The notes: generated from the sequence alone by a model not told the origin. Shown: positions 25,719 to 36,885, counted from the first letter of the stretch. The stretch: DNA of 64,000 nucleotides from Lachnospiraceae bacterium (GCA_022793065.1 JAAWCE010000027.1:1-64000); one strand, 5' to 3'. Translations and numbers: made by a program.

Positions 25719-28700
25719 ATGCAGAAAAAATCGGAGAGTCCGAAGGAAGGTCCTGACAGACAGAACAAGGAAAACAAACCTGAATCTCAGGAAAAAGAAT
25801 TTATTGTTCTGAACCGTCAGGAAGATGAGGCAGAAGTATCAAAAAAACTTCAAAATAATGTGGAGGCCAATTGGAAACTTGCACAATATGAGTATTTTGA
25901 TTGGAAAGAAATCTATAAAAGTATGCGTGTGACCCAGGCAATTATGAAAAAGGGGGAAGCATTGTATCAAAACAATGTGATCAGTTTGGATGATGTAAAC
26001 TGTGGTTATATGGAAGGGCGCAGCGACGTGGTAGGGGAAGCTTACGGAAGCGTGGGTGAGGGAAGGACTGCTTTTCCGATGCGGCTGGTATTTGACAGAA
26101 CCTCTTCCCTTTACGCAGAATGTGCCTGTCCGGAGTGTAGAAGGCATTATTATTCCGGTTATTATCGAAGGGAGTATTGTGCATATTTGGCGGCTTTCTC
26201 TATGTTGCTGCGAGATTATTTCAAAGGGAAGAATATGGGCGATGCAACGGATCTGCGTACAATGCGGCTGCTCAGTGCATTTTCGGAACAGCGCGCCAAT
26301 CATGTGATTTCCGGCGCTGTGGGAAAAGAAGCAAGTCTTATGTTAGTTCCCCGAATTACGAAGAAAAAGGACGAATTGTCCGTTTCTTTTAAAGTGGGGG
26401 AGAAAAAACTTTATGTGGTAAAGGATTTATTTGAATTTTATGGGAATGTATTGGAATCCAAAATGGCGTTTTATGGAAGCGGCACAAGCTTTAATCATGG
26501 GATAAATCATTTTATGGAAGACTCCAAAAAGTGGATTGATTACATTGGCAGAATTGTAAAGGAAGAGCAGGCGTTTGAGAAAAGGCTGATAGAAGCAAGA
26601 AGTTATTCTAAGAAAGCTTTGTCCAAAAACGGTGAGTTGGCATTGTTTGGCTGGCGGCTGGATGAACTGTATCGTCTGGTGGACCAGCGTGGCATAGAGT
26701 ATGAAGACAGAGATTTGGAGAAGAGGGTAAAATATGTGCTGCATACGAAGGAGGAAAATCCGCATATTTCTCTTACCATACGTAAAAATATGCTCAGTGA
26801 CAGAAGGACGTTTCACGGCATAACAGTGGATTGCCGGATGCCGGCGTTGTTTTATGGCGTAGGGACGGCCTATTATATGAATGGGGAAAATTTTTGCAGG
26901 CTGGAAGAGGAATTTCAGCAGCGGATACGGACACTGGCTGCATTTTGCCCTGAGGGAGCCATAAAATTCCAGGTGGGGAGGAATAAACTGGCACAGTTTT
27001 ATTATTCGGTGCTGCCTCAGTTAGAGGGGGTAGTGGACATTATGGAAGAAAATGCGGATGAGATTGCCGCATATCTGCCGCCCCAGGCAGATATGGTTTT
27101 TTATCTGGATGCGGAAGGCAGGAATATGACTTGCCGGGTGGCGGCCAGATATGGAAGTGAAGAATTATCCCTGATTGATAATATAGATGAGGACCGCCCA
27201 ATAGAACTGTTCAGGGAACAGGAAAGAGAACGTGAAATATTGTTTCTGACGCGCCAGTGGTTTCCGTATGTAGATTTTGAAAAGAGAGAGCTGCATTGCG
27301 GGGGAGAGGAAGAATTAATGTACCAGGTGTTGGACAAAGGAATCGACATGCTTTTGTCCTTAGGAGAGGTGCGGTGTACCAGACAGTTTAGCGGTATGAA
27401 TGTGGGGCGCAGGATAAAAATGTCCGTGGGAATATCTGTGTCTAAGGATTTGTTGAATTTGAATATTGCCACACAGGACGTACCGCCGGAGGAATTGATA
27501 GACATTTTAAAAAGTTACCGAAAGAAGAAAAAATATCATCGTTTAAAAAATGGGGATTTTTTAAGTCTGGAAGAAGACGATTCGCTTCAGACTTTGGCGG
27601 AGATGATGGACGCGCTGCGCATGTCTCCGAAAGACGTGTTAAAGGGAAATGTCAAACTGCCCCTGTACCGCGCATTGTACCTGGACAATCTGCTGGAAAA
27701 AAATGAAGAAATCTACAGCAGCAGGGATAGTTATTTTCGTGAGATGGTAAAAGATTTCAAGACCTTGAAAGATGCGGATTATGAAGAGCCGGTTTCTCTT
27801 GCCAGAATTATGAGAGGTTATCAGAGAACAGGATATCGTTGGCTGAGGACATTGGAGGCATATCATCTGGGAGGGATTCTGGCGGACGATATGGGACTGG
27901 GCAAGACATTGCAGGTGCTTGCCGTACTGCTGTCTGCCAAATTGGAGGGAAAACAGGGCACTTCCCTTGTGGTGGCGCCGGCTTCCCTGGTATATAATTG
28001 GGGGGAGGAATTGAGACACTATGCGCCGGAGCTGACCTGGAATTTTATCACAGGAACCCAGGAAGAGAGACGGGATAAATTAGAACATTATAGAGAATTT
28101 GACGTGGTAATTACCTCTTATGACCTTTTGAAGCGAGATATTGCATGTTATGAGGATAAGGAATTTTATTACCAGATTATCGATGAGGCTCAGTATATTA
28201 AGAATCATACGACCGCTGCGGCAAAGGCAGTGAAGGTGATAAAGAGTCGTACAAGGTATGCGCTTACAGGGACGCCTATTGAGAACAGGCTCAGTGAACT
28301 TTGGAGTATTTTTGACTATTTGATTCCAGGATATCTGTACGGATATGATGTATTTCGGAATGAATTTGAAGCGCCCATTGTAAAGAATGAAGACCAGGGG
28401 GCATTGGAGCGTCTGCAGAAGATGACCGCGCCGTTTATTCTGCGAAGGATGAAGGAAAATGTGCTGAAAGATTTACCGGAGAAGCTGGAAGAAAACCGTT
28501 TTGTAAAATTTGAATCCGAGCAGCAAAAATTATATGACGCACAAGTGCTGTATATGAAGCAGAAAATTGTGACAGGAGATTTCCAGAGGAATAAAATAGA
28601 AATCCTTGCGGAGATGATGAAACTTCGACAGATTTGCTGTGACCCTGAACTATGCTTTGAGAATTACAAGGGAGAATCCGCAAAGTTGGAAGCCTGTGTG

Positions 28701-29186
28701 GACCTGGTTCAGAGTGCTGTGGAGGGCGGGCATAAGATATTGCTGTTTTCACAGTTTACTTCCATGTTGGATTTGATTGCAAAACGATTGGAGAAGGATG
28801 GCGTTAGCTTTTATATGATTACGGGAGCTACGCCAAAGGAAAAGCGTCTTCAATTGGTAAATGCCTTTAACAAAGATGAGACGAAGGTATTTTTGATTTC
28901 GTTGAAAGCCGGGGGCGTAGGGCTGAATTTGACAGGAGCAGATGTGGTCATTCACTATGACCCATGGTGGAATCTGGCAGTGCAGAATCAGGCTACGGAC
29001 CGCGCCCACCGCATCGGACAGACGAAAATGGTAGTGGTGTACAGGCTGATTGCCAAAGGCACCATTGAAGAGAAGATACAGGAACTTCAGGAGAGTAAAA
29101 GGGCGCTTTCGGAACAGATCATTCAGGGAGACGCCGGACAGTTGAGCGGTATGAGTAAGGAGGATTTTTTATCCTTGTTGGGATAA
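25719..29186 (+). CDS. SNF2-family helicase with a SWIM-like zinc motif
   Basis: An 1155-residue SNF2/RapA-type ATPase. Residues 130-160 carry a SWIM-like zinc motif, C135-A-C137 and C154-A-Y156, where the last ligand (normally histidine) is tyrosine. A long middle region resembling the bacterial SNF2 accessory domain follows. The helicase core begins around 690 with YQRTGYRWL, Walker A in DDMGLGKT (726-730), Walker B DEAQ (822), and motif VI TDRAHRIGQ near the C-terminus. Such proteins remodel nucleic acid-protein complexes; the substrate is unknown. A clean AAAGGAGA ribosome binding site precedes the start. An AT-rich inverted repeat overlaps its stop codon. Confidence 0.92.
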   Translation: MQKKSESPKEGPDRQNKENKPESQEKEFIVLNRQEDEAEVSKKLQNNVEANWKLAQYEYFDWKEIYKSMRVTQAIMKKGEALYQNNVISLDDVNCGYMEGRSDVVGEAYGSVGEGRTAFPMRLVFDRTSSLYAECACPECRRHYYSGYYRREYCAYLAAFSMLLRDYFKGKNMGDATDLRTMRLLSAFSEQRANHVISGAVGKEASLMLVPRITKKKDELSVSFKVGEKKLYVVKDLFEFYGNVLESKMAFYGSGTSFNHGINHFMEDSKKWIDYIGRIVKEEQAFEKRLIEARSYSKKALSKNGELALFGWRLDELYRLVDQRGIEYEDRDLEKRVKYVLHTKEENPHISLTIRKNMLSDRRTFHGITVDCRMPALFYGVGTAYYMNGENFCRLEEEFQQRIRTLAAFCPEGAIKFQVGRNKLAQFYYSVLPQLEGVVDIMEENADEIAAYLPPQADMVFYLDAEGRNMTCRVAARYGSEELSLIDNIDEDRPIELFREQEREREILFLTRQWFPYVDFEKRELHCGGEEELMYQVLDKGIDMLLSLGEVRCTRQFSGMNVGRRIKMSVGISVSKDLLNLNIATQDVPPEELIDILKSYRKKKKYHRLKNGDFLSLEEDDSLQTLAEMMDALRMSPKDVLKGNVKLPLYRALYLDNLLEKNEEIYSSRDSYFREMVKDFKTLKDADYEEPVSLARIMRGYQRTGYRWLRTLEAYHLGGILADDMGLGKTLQVLAVLLSAKLEGKQGTSLVVAPASLVYNWGEELRHYAPELTWNFITGTQEERRDKLEHYREFDVVITSYDLLKRDIACYEDKEFYYQIIDEAQYIKNHTTAAAKAVKVIKSRTRYALTGTPIENRLSELWSIFDYLIPGYLYGYDVFRNEFEAPIVKNEDQGALERLQKMTAPFILRRMKENVLKDLPEKLEENRFVKFESEQQKLYDAQVLYMKQKIVTGDFQRNKIEILAEMMKLRQICCDPELCFENYKGESAKLEACVDLVQSAVEGGHKILLFSQFTSMLDLIAKRLEKDGVSFYMITGATPKEKRLQLVNAFNKDETKVFLISLKAGGVGLNLTGADVVIHYDPWWNLAVQNQATDRAHRIGQTKMVVVYRLIAKGTIEEKIQELQESKRALSEQIIQGDAGQLSGMSKEDFLSLLG

Positions 29187-29380
29187 AAAATTATAATTTC
29201 AGGTATATTTTCCCAATCTTGTCCATATAATGGTATAAAAAGCCATATCTGCCCGGAGGTTCTTACAAAGCGTCCGTGAAATTAATATATATGGGAATGG
29301 ATGGCCGCAAGCTGGCCCACCGCTGACCTGGGGAAAGGGCGCCGGGAAATGGGATGTGGAAAGTATAAGGAGGATTTTTT

Positions 29381-29620
29381 ATGGCAAGAGGACAGCGCAA
29401 AACAATTGATGAAAAAATTATTGCAAAACAGGAACTGATAGAGGCGTTGACAACCCGTGTGGAGTCGGAGAAGCGTGAATTGGAAGAACTTTATCAGGAA
29501 AAGAGAAGAAAGGAATTGGAGGTGGTCAGTGAACTTATTGACGAATCGGGATTGGAACCCCATGAAGTGGCTGCGGTTTTACAACAGTATTTGGAAGAGC
29601 GTGAAGAAGCAGTTTCCTGA
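29381..29620 (+). CDS. Small coiled-coil protein of unknown function
   Basis: A 79-residue, strongly charged protein that is helical by composition (IDEKIIAKQELIEALTTRVESEKRELEELYQEKRRKELEVVSELI), with a short C-terminal helix (EPHEVAAVLQQYLEE). A perfect AAGGAGG lies upstream, and a strong terminator follows 20 bases after its stop, so it is a real gene. I do not know its function. It is separated from the SNF2 gene by 194 bases with no clear promoter. Confidence 0.75.
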   Translation: MARGQRKTIDEKIIAKQELIEALTTRVESEKRELEELYQEKRRKELEVVSELIDESGLEPHEVAAVLQQYLEEREEAVS

Positions 29621-29640
29621 TGGGGCACAGACTATGAATA

Positions 29641-29677
29641 AATCCGGGAGGGTGTGAGTACATCTCCCGGATTTTTT
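29641..29677 (+). terminator. Terminator after the small coiled-coil gene
   Basis: AATCCGGGAG pairs perfectly with CTCCCGGATT, followed by four more T. It separates this gene from the minus-strand gene that converges on it. Confidence 0.92.
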
Positions 29678-29691
29678 CGCTTAAAAATGAT

Positions 29692-31974
29692 TTATACTTC
29701 CCTTGCTGCAAACTTGATTTCATTTTCCAGACTTTCAGGAACCAGCGTATTGCTGTTGCGAAGCTTTTGTGCCACTGCGTTCAGATGATGTACACGCTGG
29801 GCGGAAAGAATTTTCTGACGGTGAAGCAGTTCCGCATACATGGGGTTCTGCTCCAGGCTGCTGTCCAGAGAAGCCGGGAAAGGACAGTAGGTGAATAGGA
29901 TGCGGCGGGCAACTTTATTCAGTCTTGCGGAACCGTTTGATTCAAACAATATCCATATGATGTAATCTCGTACAAACATTTCCTTAAAACTGTTTTTCGC
30001 GCGCTGCAGGCTGATAAGTAATTTTTCCTTTGCGTCCTTACTCAATTCACTGTTCTTTCTGAAGAACTGTACATAATCGAAATATTCGCTGGTAAGAGAA
30101 GCGTCCGTCACATCGTTCCAGCGGCCGCCCTGAATTCGTTTACACAATTCCCAACGGAATTCGCCTGTGAGACGTACTATGGTTGTATTTAAGTCCTCCA
30201 TGTGGAATATGGAGAATATCATACGGCTTGGACTGTTACGTTTTTTACCGTCTATTTCCTGCCACATGGCGCCTTTGATTCCCACATTGGGCATCAGGAT
30301 AATATCCGGCAGAAATTCAAAATGTACGCTTTCCTTTCCCATAATCTGCATATTATCAATATCAAGACTTTCACGATAAAATGCGGAATAATCCACATGC
30401 CGGATCATATCCAGCGCTTTTTCAATCTTGTCCGGTGTGACATAGGTAGCATGAAGATCTTTCAATACATTTTCTGCCGTAAATAAGGGGCAGAATGTGG
30501 TCACACGTCCGTAAGTAATCTTATTCACGGATGGGAACATGTTCTGTAATTCGTAACGGACACGTTCCAGAGGATTATTTTCAAGGTCGGCAATGGCAGT
30601 AGGAGATAGATTGCTTTGGCGCTTTTGCTTATGGATATAATCAGTGAAATCTTCATCTAATTCACTGCGGCTGGGACTTTTTTCACCATTGTAAATGGCC
30701 ATCAGCCAATCGTAAAAAGTATAGACGCCGGACTGTCCGGGACTTTCCACACGGTGGGCCAAACGATATAGGGTGACGCAATTATCGGCCCCTGCCAGCT
30801 CTTCGTCCACATATCCAAAATAAAGGAACATCCGCACTGCAACAGGAAGATTGGGCGTCTGGATGGAATGTTCAAAAATGTTGGTGTATAAGGTATAAAA
30901 TTCATCTGTAATAGTTCTGCGAAGACGGTTTGTGACATCTTCGGTGGAATTTTTCTCTGCTGTGGCCTTATAAGCGTTCACATGCTGCCGGAAGGAATCT
31001 TCCAGATCAGGGTCAAGGTCTGCAAAAGTCAAAATTGTATCCAGAGAACCTGATAATTCCTGCATAATGGATGGTGCGGAATCATCTTCAGGTGAGCGCT
31101 GTTTTTGGGGCGCGGAGAGTTGCTGAATTTTTTCACGGAAAGACTGGACTCTTGCGTCAACCTGGGCTGCATCCAGGTCCGGACATTCTTCCAACAATAA
31201 AATCATTCTGGAGATGTTATCATATAGCCCGTCAGATTCGTTGTTGCTCTGGCCCAGACGATAATATAACTTTGTAAGCCGGTCAAACAGGTCGTTTCCG
31301 CTTTGGCTGAAATAACAATCCATAATCTGTGAGCGATAGCGATATTGTTCGTCCAGAACGGAATAGGTCTTACGGAAATCCAGAGAACCTTTTCGGAGGA
31401 TACCCAGCGAAAGTCCCGGTTCTTGCAGCATGATTCCGGAATTTGTACTTGCATAAATATGCTGCAGTGCAATGTAATAGCTGTTCAGCCATACGTCGGG
31501 GGATTCTTCCCCTAAGTAGGCATGTATGGAATCCAGATCTGCCAACGGACGCGGCTGGATTTTGTATTTGTCGCAGAGAGAGTTGTATTTCTCTAAATCT
31601 TCCGTAAGATTTTGATATAAACTAATACTGTTCATTTCTGAAACGGAACTTTGCGACATCAGAGCGTTAAATTGGCGGAACAGGGAAAGAATAAAAAGCT
31701 TTGCGATATCAGAACGCTTTTGAAGAATATTTTCAAGGGCTTCCATATTGCTCAAAGGAAAAGTCATTATTGTGGTATCTTCCAATGTGGTATAGCCAAG
31801 AAAATGAACTTCCGAGCAGATTTCGCAGATGCCTATTACATCCCCTGTTCCCAGTTGATAAGAGCCTCCGGGATATTCGGCTTTGACACGGCCCTGGGTA
31901 ATTAGATGGAGCGCGGTCATGGGCTGTTCGCGAAGGCATATAGTCGTTGATTTTTCTACAATATTTCCTGCCAT
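29692..31974 (-). CDS. Large protein with N-terminal cyclic-nucleotide-binding-like domain
   Basis: A 760-residue soluble protein. The first 110 residues have the Crp-type cupin pattern (ICLREQPMTALHLITQGRVKAEYPGGSYQLGTGDVIGICEI, then TTIMTFPLSNMEALENIL). The phosphate-binding cassette typical of true cAMP binders (GEL..RAA) is not evident, so the ligand may differ. The remaining 640 residues are mostly helical and I recognise no domain; there is no DNA-binding helix-turn-helix. A good ribosome binding site (GAGAGGG) precedes the start. The downstream neighbour on the same strand is none; the upstream one is the CoA-activase gene 290 bases away. Confidence 0.7.
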   Translation of the reverse strand: MAGNIVEKSTTICLREQPMTALHLITQGRVKAEYPGGSYQLGTGDVIGICEICSEVHFLGYTTLEDTTIMTFPLSNMEALENILQKRSDIAKLFILSLFRQFNALMSQSSVSEMNSISLYQNLTEDLEKYNSLCDKYKIQPRPLADLDSIHAYLGEESPDVWLNSYYIALQHIYASTNSGIMLQEPGLSLGILRKGSLDFRKTYSVLDEQYRYRSQIMDCYFSQSGNDLFDRLTKLYYRLGQSNNESDGLYDNISRMILLLEECPDLDAAQVDARVQSFREKIQQLSAPQKQRSPEDDSAPSIMQELSGSLDTILTFADLDPDLEDSFRQHVNAYKATAEKNSTEDVTNRLRRTITDEFYTLYTNIFEHSIQTPNLPVAVRMFLYFGYVDEELAGADNCVTLYRLAHRVESPGQSGVYTFYDWLMAIYNGEKSPSRSELDEDFTDYIHKQKRQSNLSPTAIADLENNPLERVRYELQNMFPSVNKITYGRVTTFCPLFTAENVLKDLHATYVTPDKIEKALDMIRHVDYSAFYRESLDIDNMQIMGKESVHFEFLPDIILMPNVGIKGAMWQEIDGKKRNSPSRMIFSIFHMEDLNTTIVRLTGEFRWELCKRIQGGRWNDVTDASLTSEYFDYVQFFRKNSELSKDAKEKLLISLQRAKNSFKEMFVRDYIIWILFESNGSARLNKVARRILFTYCPFPASLDSSLEQNPMYAELLHRQKILSAQRVHHLNAVAQKLRNSNTLVPESLENEIKFAAREV

Positions 31975-32173
31975 AGGTCCCTCTCAATTTATTATATTTA
32001 CACTCTTTCACTTGTTGGGATATGCCTAAGATGTATAAACAATAAAGAGTGTTTGGAATATTGCGGCAATCTTTTCTTTCATTATAAATATTTTAATAGA
32101 AAACCACAAGATAAATCATAGTCGAAAATCTTTGGGATGTCAAGGAATTTTGCGATATAGATATTATTTGGAC

Positions 32174-32248
32174 GCCGGATATTTAGGTTCTTTCCAATCT
32201 TTGGATATAAGATTGCGATACATGGGAAAGAACCTAAAGTTTTCCGGC
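32174..32248. repeat. 75-bp two-stage inverted repeat
   Basis: GCCGGA and TTTAGGTTCTTTCC on the left pair with GGAAAGAACCTAAA and TCCGGC on the right: 20 base pairs with one small internal loop. The central 29 bases can form an inner AATCTT/AAGATT stem. It lies just after the activase stop (minus strand). The absence of a T-run argues against a simple terminator. Confidence 0.8.
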
Positions 32249-32264
32249 AGATATTAAAAATCGT

Positions 32265-35200
32265 TTAAGCTTGTTTTATAAGGTTTTTTTGCGCCGTGGA
32301 GAGCATGAGCTTTATTCGGTTCAACTGATTTACTTCGCTGGCGCCGGGATCATAATCAATGGCAACGATATTGGACTCAGGGTATGCTTTCCGCAATGCT
32401 TTGATTACTCCTTTTCCCACCACATGATTCGGCAGACAGCCAAAGGGCTGCGTACATACAATATTTGGCACGTCGTCGTGAATCAGTTCTACCATTTCTC
32501 CGGTCAGAAACCATCCTTCTCCGGTCTGATTTCCGATAGACACAATGGGTTCCGCATAGGAAGCAATTTTCCGAATGGGTGTGGGGGGTGTAAAATGTTC
32601 TGATTTTTTAAATTCTTTCACCGCGGTGCCCCGAAGGAGATGCTCAATGGCCCAGATTCCCATAGAAGATACACGGGCTGTTTTCCGGCTCATTCCAAGA
32701 CTGTCCGCCTTGTAAATCTGATTGTAAAAACAATACAGCATAAAGTCAAGCAAATCGGGCACTACAGGTTCCGCCCCTTCCGCTTCCAACAGTTCTACCA
32801 GGTGATTGTTGCCCGCAGGAGAGAATTTCACCAGAATTTCTCCCACTACGCCCACACGGGGTTTTTTGATATTTTGTATGGGAACATTGTCAAATTCCCG
32901 AATCATATCACGGCATAATTTCTTAAATTTCAGGAAATGAATATGCTTTGCGGATACAAACGTCTGCAATTTTTTCAGCCATTTTTGGTGCAGGGCGTCC
33001 ACGCTTCCTGGGGTTTTCTCATATGGGCGCATCCGATAAATACAGCGCATAAGGATATCACCGAATTGGGCAGCCATGGCGGCGCGGATCAAAAGGTCGG
33101 CGTTTAGATGGAATCCAGGGTTGGATTCAATACCGCCAAGGTTGAGTGAAATTACGGGTATCTGGGCCATATCAGCCTTTTTGAGAGCCCGACGGATAAA
33201 GCCTACATAATTGGTTGCACGACACCCGCCCCCTGTCTGGCTCATAACGATGGCTGTGCGGTTTAAATCATATTTGCCGGATAACAATGCTTCCATAATC
33301 TGCCCAACCACCAGAAGCGAGGGATAGCAGGCGTCATTGTTCACATATTTCAGTCCCACGTCCACAGAGTGCTTGTTGTCATTGTCAAGTACTACGAAAT
33401 GATAACCACAGGCATTGAAAGCCGGCTCCATAATTTCAAAATGGATGGGAGACATCTGAGGGCAGATAATGGTATAATTCTGCCGCATTTCTTCAGTAAA
33501 AACAACTTTTTCAATGGCGTCGGAACAAAGTTCCCTTTCTTTCTGTATCTTTTCCCGTACCCGGATAGCCGAGAGCAGAGAGCGCACACGGATTCTTGCA
33601 GCGCCAAGATTGTTGACCTCATCAATTTTCAGGCAGGTATATATTTTACCGGAACCGGACAAAATATCATTAACCTGGTCCGTGGTGACAGCGTCCAATC
33701 CGCAGCCAAAAGAATTCAGTTGTATCAAATCCAGATTTTCCGTGGTCTTTACATAGCTTGCGGCGGCGTAAAGGCGGGAATGATACATCCATTGGTCGGA
33801 TACGATGAGAGGTCTCTCAGGGCGGCCTAAATGGGAAATGGAGTCTTCTGTCAATACTGCTATATCAAAGGATGTAATTAATTCCGGTATTCCATGGTTG
33901 ATCTCAGGGTCGATATGGTAAGGCCGTCCAGCCAGCACAATGCCTCTTTTACCGGTTTCTTTCAAGTATGCCAGAACTTCTTCACCTTTTTTTGAGATAT
34001 CCTGGCGGGCATGATCCAGTTCTTCCCAGCCGGCTTTTGCGGCGTTACGCACCTCCTCCGGGGAAAGCTGCGTAAATTCTTTTAACAGTGCGTCTGTGAC
34101 CGTTTTTAAATCCCGGAAAGACATAAAGGGATTGCGCAGTTTCACTTGCCCGCTGCTGATTTCTTCCACATTGTTCTTGATATTTTCGGAATAAGAGGTA
34201 ACGATGGGGCAGTTATAATGGTTATTGGCGCCTTCCACTTCATCCCGTTCATAGAACAGCGCGGGATAGAATATAAAGTCTGCTTTGTGATGAATCAGCC
34301 ATGTCACATGTCCATGAGCCAGTTTTGCCGGATAACACTCGGATTCGCTGGGAATGGATTCTATGCCAAGTTCGTAAATTTGGCGGTTGGATATGGGAGA
34401 GAGTATGACCCGATATCCTAATTTGGTGAAAAAGGTATGCCAAAAAGGATAATTTTCATACATGTTTAAAACTCTGGGTATTCCCACCGTACCTCTGGGA
34501 GCCTGATCCGCTTCTAAGGATGGATAGGAAAAAATGCGCTGCAATTTGTACTCAAATAGATTGGGCACATTATGGGCGTTTTTCTGTCCGCCAATGCCTC
34601 GTTCACAACGGTTGCCGGATACAAACTGACGTCCGCCGGAAAATCTGTTGATGGTAAGTCGGCAGCTATTGCTGCAGCCTTTACATTTAGCCATGGATGT
34701 ATCATACTGTAGCGCGCAGATTTTATCATAGGAGAGCATTGAGGTTTTATAGCCGGATTCAAATCGTTCCCTTGCGATAAGCGCGGCGCCGAAAGCCCCC
34801 ATAATGCCGGCGATATCAGGACGGATTGCTTCACATCCGGCTATTTTTTCAAAACTTCGCAGTACAGCGTCATTATAAAAGGTTCCGCCCTGTACCACGA
34901 TGTTTTCTCCCAGTTCGGAGGCGTCGGATACTTTGATTACCTTAAACAATGCGTTTTTTATGACAGAGTAGGCAAGGCCGGCAGAGATATCGGAGACACC
35001 GGCGCCTTCTTTCTGTGCCTGTTTTACTCTTGAGTTCATAAATACGGTACAGCGTGTCCCAAGGTCAATGGGATGTTCGGCAAATATGGCTGCTTTGGCA
35101 AAATCTTCCACACTGAAATTCAATGATTTTGCAAAGGTCTCGATAAAGGAACCGCACCCGGAAGAACATGCTTCGTTGAGCTGTACGCTGTCCACTGCCT

Positions 35201-36518
35201 GGTTTTTAATTTTAATACATTTCATATCCTGACCGCCAATGTCCAGAATACAGTCCACTGCAGGATTGAAAAAGGCGGCGGCATAGTAATGAGCTACCGT
35301 TTCCACTTCACCGTCATCGAGCAGAAAAGCGGCTTTCATGAGCGCTTCACCGTAACCTGTGGAACAGGAACGGACGATATGCACGTCTTCCGGCAGCATC
35401 TCGTGAATTTCTTTCAGGGAACGGATGGCGGTTTTCAGAGGACTGCCATCGTTGCCTGAATAAAAGGAATAGAGTAGAGAGCCGTCTTCTCCCACCAATG
35501 CGATTTTGGTGGTGGTGGAGCCGGCGTCAATGCCAAGGTATGCGTTACCTTTGTAGTCTGGCAGATTTGAAGTCCCTACATGTGCGCGGCCATGGCGCGC
35601 TTTGAAGGAATCATACTCCTTTTGGTCGGTGAACAAAGGCTCCATACGTTCTACTTCAAATTCCATTTTAATATCGGAAGAAAGTTTTGCCGCCATTTCT
35701 TCCGTTGTAATCCCGTTTTTTGCCTGATAATCTTCAGCAGCCAAAGCGGCGCCGATGGCGGCGAACAGATGTGAGTTATCGGTATCCACAATATGTTCTT
35801 CGTCCAAATGCAAAGTACGGATAAATGCAGTTTTCAGCTCAGACAGAAAGTGCAGGGGGCCGCCCAAAAACGCCACATGTCCCCGAATGGGTTTACCGCA
35901 TGCCAGCCCGGAAATGGTTTGATTTACCACTGCCTGAAATATGGAGGCGGAGAGATCTTCTTTGGTTGCGCCCTCATTAATCAAAGGCTGAATGTCTGTT
36001 TTGGCGAAAACGCCGCATCTGGCGGCTATGGTATAGAGAGATTTATAATTTTTGGCGTATTCGTTTAAGCCGGAAGCATCTGTCTGAATCAGGGATGCCA
36101 TCTGGTCGATAAAAGAACCTGTGCCGCCGGCACAGATGCCATTCATACGTTGTTCTACATTGCCTCCCTCAAAGTAAATTATTTTGGCGTCTTCTCCGCC
36201 TAATTCGATTGCCACATCGGTTTTGGGGGCAAGTTCCTTTAAAGAAGAGGCCACCGCAATGACCTCCTGGGTGAAAGGTACGTTCAGGTGATTGGCCAAA
36301 GTTAGGCCGCCCGACCCGGTAATCATGGGGAATAATGTCAGATTTCCCAATTGTCTGTATGCTTTGTCCAAAAGCTTAGAAAGGGTCTCCCGGATATTGG
36401 CATAGTGGCGCTCATAATCGGAAAACAGAATATTGTGCCCTTCGTCCAGCATTGCAATCTTGACTGTGGTGGAACCGATATCAATGCCAAGAAATGCAGT
36501 TTTATTGGTAAAGTCCAT
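32265..36518 (-). CDS. Giant BadF/BadG/BcrA/BcrD-type CoA-dehydratase activase
   Basis: A 1417-residue protein with two ASKHA-type activase domains in tandem: [16 protein letters not shown] at the start and [16 protein letters not shown] near residue 325. Each has an ATPase glycine motif ([29 protein letters not shown]), the second with cysteines like those that hold a 4Fe-4S cluster in HgdC. A DUF2229-like domain follows ([19 protein letters not shown]), then a region resembling 2-hydroxyacyl-CoA dehydratase subunits ([37 protein letters not shown]). Activases inject a high-energy electron into dehydratases; the target of these giant fused forms is not established. AGGAAGGAG precedes the start. 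Confidence 0.88.
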   Translation of the reverse strand: MDFTNKTAFLGIDIGSTTVKIAMLDEGHNILFSDYERHYANIRETLSKLLDKAYRQLGNLTLFPMITGSGGLTLANHLNVPFTQEVIAVASSLKELAPKTDVAIELGGEDAKIIYFEGGNVEQRMNGICAGGTGSFIDQMASLIQTDASGLNEYAKNYKSLYTIAARCGVFAKTDIQPLINEGATKEDLSASIFQAVVNQTISGLACGKPIRGHVAFLGGPLHFLSELKTAFIRTLHLDEEHIVDTDNSHLFAAIGAALAAEDYQAKNGITTEEMAAKLSSDIKMEFEVERMEPLFTDQKEYDSFKARHGRAHVGTSNLPDYKGNAYLGIDAGSTTTKIALVGEDGSLLYSFYSGNDGSPLKTAIRSLKEIHEMLPEDVHIVRSCSTGYGEALMKAAFLLDDGEVETVAHYYAAAFFNPAVDCILDIGGQDMKCIKIKNQAVDSVQLNEACSSGCGSFIETFAKSLNFSVEDFAKAAIFAEHPIDLGTRCTVFMNSRVKQAQKEGAGVSDISAGLAYSVIKNALFKVIKVSDASELGENIVVQGGTFYNDAVLRSFEKIAGCEAIRPDIAGIMGAFGAALIARERFESGYKTSMLSYDKICALQYDTSMAKCKGCSNSCRLTINRFSGGRQFVSGNRCERGIGGQKNAHNVPNLFEYKLQRIFSYPSLEADQAPRGTVGIPRVLNMYENYPFWHTFFTKLGYRVILSPISNRQIYELGIESIPSESECYPAKLAHGHVTWLIHHKADFIFYPALFYERDEVEGANNHYNCPIVTSYSENIKNNVEEISSGQVKLRNPFMSFRDLKTVTDALLKEFTQLSPEEVRNAAKAGWEELDHARQDISKKGEEVLAYLKETGKRGIVLAGRPYHIDPEINHGIPELITSFDIAVLTEDSISHLGRPERPLIVSDQWMYHSRLYAAASYVKTTENLDLIQLNSFGCGLDAVTTDQVNDILSGSGKIYTCLKIDEVNNLGAARIRVRSLLSAIRVREKIQKERELCSDAIEKVVFTEEMRQNYTIICPQMSPIHFEIMEPAFNACGYHFVVLDNDNKHSVDVGLKYVNNDACYPSLLVVGQIMEALLSGKYDLNRTAIVMSQTGGGCRATNYVGFIRRALKKADMAQIPVISLNLGGIESNPGFHLNADLLIRAAMAAQFGDILMRCIYRMRPYEKTPGSVDALHQKWLKKLQTFVSAKHIHFLKFKKLCRDMIREFDNVPIQNIKKPRVGVVGEILVKFSPAGNNHLVELLEAEGAEPVVPDLLDFMLYCFYNQIYKADSLGMSRKTARVSSMGIWAIEHLLRGTAVKEFKKSEHFTPPTPIRKIASYAEPIVSIGNQTGEGWFLTGEMVELIHDDVPNIVCTQPFGCLPNHVVGKGVIKALRKAYPESNIVAIDYDPGASEVNQLNRIKLMLSTAQKNLIKQA

Positions 36519-36578
36519 GTGATACTCCTTCCTGAATCAATGTTACGATAGTACATAGGTGTTTCGACATTCTATGAC

Positions 36579-36607
36579 ATTATAGTATACTGTAAAGTAA
36601 AATGCAA
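36579..36607 (-). promoter_or_regulatory. Promoter for the activase gene
   Basis: On the minus strand TTGCAT and a perfect TATAAT are 17 bases apart. An exact 0A box (TGTCGAA, minus strand, 36563-36569) lies just after the predicted start point, a position where Spo0A binding would block transcription. The 367-bp gap between 36518 and 36886 holds this and the promoter at 36753, and nothing else I can support. Confidence 0.55.
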
Positions 36608-36752
36608 GTAGCCATAAAATCATACTTTTTGGAGTATATCTATGGCAATTTGCCGCTTTATTTGGGCAAAAAACAGTCCATAATATAAAACAGTGAAACC
36701 TATGAAAAGTTTATAAAATTACTGATTTTTATATTAAAATGGAAAAGTTTGG

Positions 36753-36781
36753 TTTACTTATGGAAATAGGGATGATAAAAT
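36753..36781 (+). promoter_or_regulatory. Promoter for the rhomboid-like gene
   Basis: TTTACT and TAAAAT are separated by 17 bases, about 100 bases before the start codon. Confidence 0.5.
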
Positions 36782-36885
36782 AAATATGCGGATCAGCCAT
36801 GTATCATGACGAATTGGAAATAGTTGTCTGTGTCAGAGGCGCGGCGGTTTCGCTGATTTGAGGCGAAGATGGAGGATGAATCTGG

